64,000 nt of DNA. Source: CALFXN01 sp964451935. Its GTDB lineage: Bacteria; Synergistota; Synergistia; Synergistales; Aminobacteriaceae. Of the stretch, positions 58,424-64,000 are shown in pieces. The notes under the pieces were generated by a model. It searched no databases. It was not told where the DNA came from and saw nothing but the letters and a program-made list of their open reading frames with translations. The translations under genes and the position numbers were made by a program. The stretch spans positions 13,135 to 77,134 of the forward strand of contig CAYVKE010000003.1 in the NCBI GenBank assembly GCA_964451935.1, given 5' to 3'. Position 1 is the stretch's first letter. Every line of letters begins with the position of its first letter.

Positions 58424-59707
58424 TCAGCTTCGGCCCTTCGCCTTTTCGCGCTCGATGATGATCCGCGCCATGACGGTCGCGGCCGCGGTCATGCCTTCCT
58501 GCGCCGTGCGGCCGATGGCGGCCATCGATTCGTCCGCGTTGTCGCAGACGAGCCCGTCGCCCTTCGGGACGACGTATCCGTCACGCGCGAGCATCGCCGA
58601 TTCGATCGCCATCCCGGCCGCGGCCGAGAGCTTGAGCGCGCAGCCGTACTTCGCGCCGTCGCACACGATGCCCGTGAGGCAGCCGGTCATGTTCTGGATC
58701 GCCCGGTCCGCGGAGGCGAGCCCGCCGCCAAGAAGCATTGACGCTCCGGCCGTGATTCCGATCCCCGCGGCCATCGCGCACGCGCAGATCGCCGAAAGGC
58801 GGCCGATGCGGCTCTTCATGAGAATCGTCAGCAGGTAGCTGAGCGCGACGGCGCGAAGCATCTCATCCTCGCTCCGTCCGAGTTCCTCCGCCATGACGAC
58901 GAGCGGGAGCATGGCCGTGATGCCGACGTTGCCGCTCGTCGCGCAGCTCATCGCCGGGAATCCGAGCCCGCCCATTCGCGCGTCGGACGCGGCCGCCGTA
59001 TAGGACTTCGCCTTCAGGACGAGACTGCCCTTCGCCATTTCGCGGTACGCGACGCCGAATCCCGCGCCGACGCCCTTTTCGAGCCCCGCTTCCGCGAGCT
59101 TGCGGTTCATCGCGACGCCCTCCCTCAGGAACGCGATGTCCGCGAGGGGGACGGTCTCAGCGAAATTCCAGAGGTCCGCGAGGCGGTACTTGAGGATAGC
59201 GTCCTTCGAGTAGTCGAACGTCGTTCCTTCGAGGCCGGCGCGCTCGTCGACGAGCGCCTTCCCGTTCGCCTCAAGGTAGACGATGTTCGTGTGCGTCTTC
59301 GCGACGACGGCCTTGCCGACGCCCTTTTCGGTCTCGACTTCGGCCTCGATGCGAAGGCCCATTCCCGTGTATTCCCAGAAGATGTCCACGTCGACGTTCT
59401 TCAGGAAGGCGACGGCCTTCTTTTCTTCCTCGGGCGTCACCTTGTTCAGGACTTCGAGCCCCGCCTTCGAATCGCCCGCGACCGCGCCGAGCGCGACGGA
59501 GATGTCGATTCCCATGCGGTCGGTTCCGGGAATGCCGACGCTCAGGCTGTTCTTGTAGGAGTCCTTGTCCATCCGGACCGTCGCGCGCCGGGCCGTCCCT
59601 CCGACCGCATCGCGCGCCGCGGCGGCCGCGAACGCGATCGAGACCGGCCCGGTGCACCCGAGCGCGGGTTTGACTTCCTTCTTCAGAATCTCGAGCAGTT
59701 CCTTCAT
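58424..59707 (-). CDS. L-cysteine desulfidase / serine dehydratase-like alpha family (CyuA, UPF0597)
   Basis: From MKELLEILKKEVKPALGCTG (an upstream Met overlapping the sdaA stop is also possible) the product is 427 residues. The family shows GCTGPVSIAFAAAAARDAVG, VGIPGTDRMGIDISVALGAV and Cys ligands in LGFPAMSCATSGNVGITAML, SAICACAMAAGIGITAGAS and QNMTGCLTGIVCDGAK, which hold a labile [4Fe-4S]. Members degrade L-cysteine to pyruvate, ammonia and sulfide; some act on serine. It follows an L-serine dehydratase gene in the same unit. Confidence 0.88.
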   Translation of the reverse strand: MKELLEILKKEVKPALGCTGPVSIAFAAAAARDAVGGTARRATVRMDKDSYKNSLSVGIPGTDRMGIDISVALGAVAGDSKAGLEVLNKVTPEEEKKAVAFLKNVDVDIFWEYTGMGLRIEAEVETEKGVGKAVVAKTHTNIVYLEANGKALVDERAGLEGTTFDYSKDAILKYRLADLWNFAETVPLADIAFLREGVAMNRKLAEAGLEKGVGAGFGVAYREMAKGSLVLKAKSYTAAASDARMGGLGFPAMSCATSGNVGITAMLPLVVMAEELGRSEDEMLRAVALSYLLTILMKSRIGRLSAICACAMAAGIGITAGASMLLGGGLASADRAIQNMTGCLTGIVCDGAKYGCALKLSAAAGMAIESAMLARDGYVVPKGDGLVCDNADESMAAIGRTAQEGMTAAATVMARIIIEREKAKGRS

Positions 59708-59742
59708 ATCCAGATCTTCCCCTTCGTATTTCCGGTTGTGGT

Positions 59743-61347
59743 TCATTCCGCGTTTCCGTTGTGGTGCAGGGCCATGTCGACGATCTTCCGGCTCCACTCC
59801 TCCTTGAGACGCATCGCGGTCGGCGTCGAGCCGAGGCCCCCCTTCATCGTCCCCCTGAGTTCGGACGGAAGAAGCTGTTGCGTGTTGACGAGAGCGCCGA
59901 TGACCTCGTCGGGCGGGATGGCGCTTTCGAGCCCCGACAGCGCCATGTCGGCGGCGGCGAAGGCGTTCGCGACGCCGACGCCGTTGCGCTTGATGCAGGG
60001 GATCTCGACGGGGCCCGCGACCGGGTCGCAGATCAGGCCAAGGATGTTTTTGAGCGCGAGCGCCATTCCGTGCGCCGTCTGCGAGGGCGTTCCGCCCGCG
60101 AGCTGGACGAGCGCGGCGGCGGCCATCGCGGACGCCACGCCGATCTCGGCCTGACATCCGCCGATGGAGCCGGAGAGCGACGCCCGCATCGCGATCAGCG
60201 TCCCCGTGACGGCCGCGGCGAGCAGCGCGTCGACGGCTGCGTCGTCGGACGCGTTCCGCTCCTCGACGGCCGTGATCAGCGCCCCCGGAACGACGCCGCA
60301 CGACCCCGCGGTCGGCGCCGCGACGACGCATCGGGCGCACGCGTTCGTCTCCATCGCGGCGATCGCGCGAGCGACGGCCTTTCCGAGGGTCGCGCCGCCT
60401 ACGGTGCGCCCCTCCTCGACCGCGCGCATCATCCTCGCGCCGCAGTCGCCCGGAACCAGTCCGGCCACCATGTCGTTGTTCCCCCGGATTCCGTTCTCGA
60501 CCGACTCTTTCATCGTATTCCAGATCCGCGCGATGCGCGAGCGGACATCGGCTTCCGTGAGGCCGCTCCTGCGGCGTTCGTACTCCGTCGCGATCTGCGG
60601 CAGGGTGCAGCCGCGCTCCGCGATGAGGCGCAGCATCTCCTCGAACGAGGCGAAGAGCGGGTTCGCGTCGCGCAACCGGTAGTCGAGGACGGCAGTCAGC
60701 GGGAAGACGTCCGAAACGCCCGAGGCCCCGCGGAGCCGCTCGACCGCCTCCCCGGAGGGCGCGCCGTCGAGCAGGCAGGTCCGGAGCGTGTCGCTCCCCG
60801 CGTCCGCGCGGATGACGTCGAGGGGTTTTACGCCGAGAAGGGAGTCCAGTCGCGTTTCGTCGAACGAACGGTCGGCGATGATCAGGACGCCCTCTTCGCC
60901 GCCGCGAAGCGCGATCGGGAACGCCCCGAACTCGGTCATCAGGATCTCGCCGCCGCCGACGGTGATCCCGACGACCTTCAGGGTCCTGCCGCCGCGCGAG
61001 AGCCGCATGTCGACGGTATTGGGGTTCCTGTCGGAGTCGTATTCCGTGTGGTAGGAGACGGGGATTCCGCGCCGCTTCGCCTCGTCCAGCGCGGTGCGCA
61101 CGGCGGGGGAATCCTCGCCGTATCCGAGGAGTCCGGCGACGATCGCCGAGTCGCTCAGGTGCCCCTTGTAGGTGCGGGCGAGCGCGTTTCCGTAGAAACG
61201 AAGTTCGACGGCTTCGGGATCGCCGCCAAGAAGGATGCGCCCCATGCGTCCGATGCGGAGCACGCCCGCCGTATGGGAACTGGATGGCCCCGTCATGATG
61301 GGGCCGAGCGCGTCGAAGAGGCTCACGAGACGATCGTTGTTCTCCAT
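59743..61347 (-). CDS. sdaA: L-serine ammonia-lyase, iron-sulfur type, beta-alpha fused
   Basis: Converts L-serine to pyruvate and ammonia. The 534-residue chain has the beta domain first (ALGPIMTGPSSSHTAGVLRI, ACT-like VGGGEILMTEFG) and the alpha catalytic domain after about residue 270. Fe-S cysteines appear in PTAGSCGVVPGALI and LICDPVAGPVEIPCIKRNG, and a third in GGCQAEIGVASA. ATG after AAGGAG. It yields pyruvate for the anaerobic amino-acid metabolism suggested by the unit. Confidence 0.92.
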   Translation of the reverse strand: MENNDRLVSLFDALGPIMTGPSSSHTAGVLRIGRMGRILLGGDPEAVELRFYGNALARTYKGHLSDSAIVAGLLGYGEDSPAVRTALDEAKRRGIPVSYHTEYDSDRNPNTVDMRLSRGGRTLKVVGITVGGGEILMTEFGAFPIALRGGEEGVLIIADRSFDETRLDSLLGVKPLDVIRADAGSDTLRTCLLDGAPSGEAVERLRGASGVSDVFPLTAVLDYRLRDANPLFASFEEMLRLIAERGCTLPQIATEYERRRSGLTEADVRSRIARIWNTMKESVENGIRGNNDMVAGLVPGDCGARMMRAVEEGRTVGGATLGKAVARAIAAMETNACARCVVAAPTAGSCGVVPGALITAVEERNASDDAAVDALLAAAVTGTLIAMRASLSGSIGGCQAEIGVASAMAAAALVQLAGGTPSQTAHGMALALKNILGLICDPVAGPVEIPCIKRNGVGVANAFAAADMALSGLESAIPPDEVIGALVNTQQLLPSELRGTMKGGLGSTPTAMRLKEEWSRKIVDMALHHNGNAE

Positions 61348-61432
61348 GATGCACAACTCCTTTTCGGGAATCGACATCGGCGGCGCGGCTTCCCGCAGGG
61401 AGGTCGCCGGGATGCCGCGTCGCCGACGCGTT

Positions 61433-62449
61433 TTAGTATTCGACGAACGGGTACGTTCCGCCGACGCCCTTCTCCTTCGCGCGCTCCCACGCCAGCGTCG
61501 CGACCGAGACATCCATCGCGCCGGTGCCGATCGGAATGCAGATGACGCGCTCGTTCGGCGCGACGACGCCCTTCTTCTTTCCGGCCGCCAGTTCGCCGAT
61601 CGTCGCGAAGAGGTCCTTTTCGGTCAGCCGGCCGCTCGTCCCGTGCTTGGCGAGCGCGCCGCGGTGCAGCGCCTGTCCGACATGATCGACGACGATCTTG
61701 TCGGCCTTCTCGATGCACTCATCGGAGCACTCCTGGTACGACCCCATCGGGAACAGGATCGTTCCGGGCCGGAACCACTCGTAGCGGAAGAACTCTTCCT
61801 TCGACTGCGTGACGCAGACGGCGATATCGCCGTTCGCGGCGTCCCTGGGATCGGACGCGATGTTGATGCGCCCCTTCACGAGCGGCTTCATGTCCGAGGC
61901 GTACCGTTCGGCCGCGGCCCGGCTCACGTCGTACACGGTGACCTCGGTGATGTCGAACAGCTCCGCGATGGCCATCGTCTGCGTGTGCCCCTGCATCCCC
62001 GCGCCATAGAGGCCGAGATGGATGTTCTTCCCCTTGCCGTACATGTACTTGAGCGCCACGGCCGTCTGGGCGCCCGTTCGCATGTTGGTGATATAGGCGC
62101 CGTCCATGACGGCGCGGAAGTTCCCGAGGTGCGGATCGATCAGAAGGATCATCGACGTGATGTAGGGAAGCCCCTTCGCCTTGCGTTCGCCGAGGAAGCC
62201 GCCGGCCCACTTGATGCCCGCGCTGTCGCACCAGCCGATGTAGGCCGGCATGGCGTTCATGAATCCCGCGTACGGCGGAAAGGCGGCAGTCTCGCCCAGG
62301 TCGAGGTTCACCTTGGTCGGATTGACGACCGTTCCGTTCCCCATCCCCTGGAAGGTCTTGTCGACACATTCGACGATATCCTTCACGGTGACGAGCGACT
62401 GGATTTCCTTCTGGCTCAGAAGCATCGTTTCCACTTTCACGTCAAACAT
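61433..62449 (-). CDS. Ornithine cyclodeaminase / mu-crystallin family protein
   Basis: A 338-residue NAD(P)-binding enzyme. AGIKWAGGFLGERKAKGLPY, ILLIDPHLGNFRAVMDGAYI (substrate Arg/Lys region), TNMRTGAQTAVALKYM and the dinucleotide loop LGLYGAGMQGHTQTMAI define the family. Members include ornithine cyclodeaminase, alanine dehydrogenase (AlaDH) and ketimine reductases. It is the first gene of the leftward unit, so it likely acts on an imported amino-acid derivative; the exact reaction is undetermined. Confidence 0.9.
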   Translation of the reverse strand: MFDVKVETMLLSQKEIQSLVTVKDIVECVDKTFQGMGNGTVVNPTKVNLDLGETAAFPPYAGFMNAMPAYIGWCDSAGIKWAGGFLGERKAKGLPYITSMILLIDPHLGNFRAVMDGAYITNMRTGAQTAVALKYMYGKGKNIHLGLYGAGMQGHTQTMAIAELFDITEVTVYDVSRAAAERYASDMKPLVKGRINIASDPRDAANGDIAVCVTQSKEEFFRYEWFRPGTILFPMGSYQECSDECIEKADKIVVDHVGQALHRGALAKHGTSGRLTEKDLFATIGELAAGKKKGVVAPNERVICIPIGTGAMDVSVATLAWERAKEKGVGGTYPFVEY

Positions 62450-62755
62450 CCCTTTCCGGAGTTAAAAATTTGTGGATCTTTCCCTGAAGCACATCGGGAC
62501 ACTTTGTGAAAAAAATATCTGCACACATCTGATTGTCCGACATTTGGATAATAGCATTCACACGGCGAATCAGTCAACATTGAATTGACCGACGACACTG
62601 GATCTCCTTCGAACCGGCGGCAAGAAGTTAAAAACAATATGAGCAGATACATGAAAATATGAGCGAAAGGATTGTCTTGCCGCGGATATGCCCTACCCTA
62701 TAGGCGGAAACACGAAGGGGGTGATCCCATCACCAGCGAAACGAGCCTGCGGGAA
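62450..62755. other. Divergent control region between the catabolic unit and the PAS-like gene
   Basis: Holds the leftward promoter (62548-62577) and the FadR-type site (62533-62543). Its right part is AT-richer than the window average and has a GGGGGTGA ribosome-like site at 62717 with no ATG, GTG or TTG in frame with the PAS-like gene. Confidence 0.5.
62533..62577 (-). promoter_or_regulatory. Promoter and FadR-type operator of the catabolic unit
   Basis: On the minus strand TTGACT (plus 62572-62577), 18 bp, TATTAT (62548-62553). Just downstream, TTGTCCGACAT (62533-62543) has the GT-N3-AC core of FadR-subfamily GntR sites, placed where a repressor would block elongation. Confidence 0.6.
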
Positions 62756-63157
62756 ATGGCCGGCGAGCTTCCCGCTGTGGAGGACGGATGGCGCGAGGTC
62801 GGCTTCCTCCTTGTCGATCTGAGTCTGAACATCGTGATGACGGAAGGCGACATCGAGGAGAAAAGCAAGGCGGGAGAAAAGTGCTATCGACTGCTCCACG
62901 GCCGCAGGGCGCCCTGCCGGAAGTGCGCCGCCGCGGAGACCTTCCGTGACGGAGAACCGCATTCCGTCATGTGTGAACGGGGTCGGGGGCGGACGAGAAT
63001 CCGTTGCAGGGCGGACGCCTACCCGATACGCGACGCGGCGGGGAGGCTCTGGGGAGCGGTCGAGCGGATCTTCGTGGAAGCGGCGCGGCCGGAAAAGACG
63101 AAACACGGAAAGGAAACGACGGGAAACGATCCCGAGGCGATCGCTTCCCGGGTCTGA
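62756..63157 (+). CDS. PAS-like sensor protein with a Cys pair (start uncertain)
   Basis: The coding part reads EVGFLLVDLSLNIVMTEGDI, then GEKCYRLLHGRRAPCRKCAA, a PAS-like domain with the C-x(n)-C-x-x-C often seen in sensors that bind heme or a metal or bind redox ligands, and ends in a charged tail. The ATG at 62756 has no ribosome site. The frame is open to a TTG at 62672, and GGGGGTGA at 62717 would suit an ATC at 62729, so the real start may be non-canonical. No output domain; it precedes a Cache receptor by 46 bp. Confidence 0.6.
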   Translation: MAGELPAVEDGWREVGFLLVDLSLNIVMTEGDIEEKSKAGEKCYRLLHGRRAPCRKCAAAETFRDGEPHSVMCERGRGRTRIRCRADAYPIRDAAGRLWGAVERIFVEAARPEKTKHGKETTGNDPEAIASRV

Positions 63158-63203
63158 CGGACGCGTTGCGCATCCGATACCCCACATAATGGAGGGAATG
63201 TTC

Positions 63204-64000
63204 ATGACGATCCGGAACAAACTGATTGCAATGGCGGCGGTCGTTCTTCTGGCGATCGCGACGATGGCGGGCGTGACCTACTACCGGGGCGAAAACATCA
63301 TCACCGATCTCGCGAACACGGCGGGCATGGAGATGGTGAAAAGCGCGGCGAACAACCTCGACGGGCAGTTCGACAAAGCGCAGGGCGTCGTTCAGACGGC
63401 GGCGGATTCGGTGCTGTTCGCGTTCGCGCAGCAGACCGTGAGCGACGACGATTCGGCGGAAAAGCTGATCGCGACTCTCTTCAAACAGGCCGCGAAGAGC
63501 GGACTTTCCGATATCTACATGGGGCACGAGGCGACGGGAAAGCTCTCCGACGGAGTCGGCTGGAAAGAGCCCGAAGGGTATGACGCGCGCATCCGTCCCT
63601 GGTACAGGCAGGCGGTCGCGGCCGGAAAGGGCGCGGTCATCTTCACGGATCCCTACGTCAACGCGAATACGAAAAACACGGTCATCTCGGCCGCGACAGC
63701 CCTGTACGACGACGCAGGCAAACTGCTCGGCGTCCTGACGGGGGACATGGATGTCGCCGCGATGAACGATTTCGTCGTGAATCTCAAGATCTTCGGCAAG
63801 GGCAGCGGCATGATGGTTCTCAAAAACGGCGTCCTCGCCTCGTACCATGTCAAGGAAGACATCATGAAGGCGAACATGATGAACGACGCGAAGTTCCCCG
63901 AGCCGCTGCGGAACATCGCGAAGAAGATGGTCGCGGGCGAAACCGGCTACGAGACCTACGCCTTCCAGGGCGAGAATCGCCAGATGTTCTACGCGCCGAC
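63204..64000 (+). CDS. Cache-domain chemoreceptor or sensor (3' end outside window)
   Basis: Open from ATG (GGAGGG upstream) to the window edge, 265 residues. N-terminal helix (KLIAMAAVVLLAIATMAGVT), then a dCache domain with GWKEPEGYDARIRPWYRQAV and VIFTDPYVNANTKNTVISAA, the ligand-pocket motifs of dCache_1. The last visible residues are ENRQMFYAP. The output domain (MCP, kinase or GGDEF) lies beyond the window; similarity to the receptors at 44-49 kb is only moderate. Confidence 0.85.
   Translation, partial: MTIRNKLIAMAAVVLLAIATMAGVTYYRGENIITDLANTAGMEMVKSAANNLDGQFDKAQGVVQTAADSVLFAFAQQTVSDDDSAEKLIATLFKQAAKSGLSDIYMGHEATGKLSDGVGWKEPEGYDARIRPWYRQAVAAGKGAVIFTDPYVNANTKNTVISAATALYDDAGKLLGVLTGDMDVAAMNDFVVNLKIFGKGSGMMVLKNGVLASYHVKEDIMKANMMNDAKFPEPLRNIAKKMVAGETGYETYAFQGENRQMFYAP

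Noticed and set aside
58424..61354. A 976-residue single frame covering the cysteine-desulfidase-like and serine dehydratase genes
   Set aside because: Only its last 427 residues are real protein; the front part is an out-of-frame reading of sdaA.

Overview
This is a GC-rich bacterial chromosome segment carrying a 10-base run of N inside a cysteine synthase gene, so it comes from a draft scaffold. TctABC and TRAP carboxylate importers, serine and cysteine lyases, Cache-type chemoreceptors, Firmicute-like DUF1659/DUF2922/YvrJ genes and two probable selenoproteins suggest an anaerobic amino-acid-using bacterium. Synergistota is my best guess, but no rRNA or other phylogenetic marker is present to prove it.

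Layout. (1) 1-7.4 kb, leftward: one long unit from a promoter at 7330-7359 carrying a VTT membrane protein, a YdjY/DUF4418/FtsX/ABC cassette, then arsenosugar-type genes (C_GCAxxG protein, AhpD-like protein, radical SAM ArsS, fused nucleotidyl/glycosyltransferase). (2) 7.4-12.8 kb: MOSC protein, then cysE, Rrf2 regulator, cysK, LarE and metY. cysE is preceded by a short Cys-rich leader peptide and an intrinsic terminator. (3) 12.9-16.6 kb: an internally deleted Na/alanine symporter and a TctCBA importer. (4) 16.6-19.7 kb: metQNI behind a consensus promoter, a SAM-I riboswitch with terminator, and then a second attenuator built around a seven-internal-Met leader peptide. (5) 19.8-22.6 kb, leftward: a sugar-type ABC importer.

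(6) 22.9-37.7 kb: an arsenic island. Units are xdhC-arsR-acr3-(CxxU membrane protein); rhodanese-VTT; arsM-arsR-Trx-like-ccdA-permease-Cys-rich peptide; arsF-arsG-BFD-arsR-thioredoxin; a second permease; and an ArsM-ArsN2 fusion. Related ATATG/TATGCG inverted repeats lie in front of several of these units. The ArsM-ArsN2 fusion and the CxxU protein are each interrupted by an in-frame UGA followed by a hairpin; in the ArsM fusion the UGA falls exactly where the paralogous ArsM has its third conserved Cys.

(7) 37.8-39.9 kb: a small secreted protein and a DUF1659-DUF2922-YvrJ-M15 peptidase-sigma factor cassette. (8) 40-49.9 kb: signalling genes (Cache-GAF-HD-GYP protein, GAF-like protein, two near-duplicate chemoreceptors flanking a PilZ protein, a response regulator lacking its phosphorylatable Asp). 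(9) 50-51.6 kb: a ClC channel. (10) 51.6-62.5 kb, leftward: a FadR-type regulator and a large catabolic unit (ornithine cyclodeaminase family, L-serine dehydratase, cysteine-desulfidase family, TRAP transporter, opine-dehydrogenase family, UxaA halves). (11) 62.7-64 kb: a PAS-like protein and the start of a further Cache sensor.

The recurrent theme is sulfur and arsenic chemistry: cysteine and methionine supply under amino-acid-sensing leaders next to arsenic efflux, methylation and thiol-relay genes.
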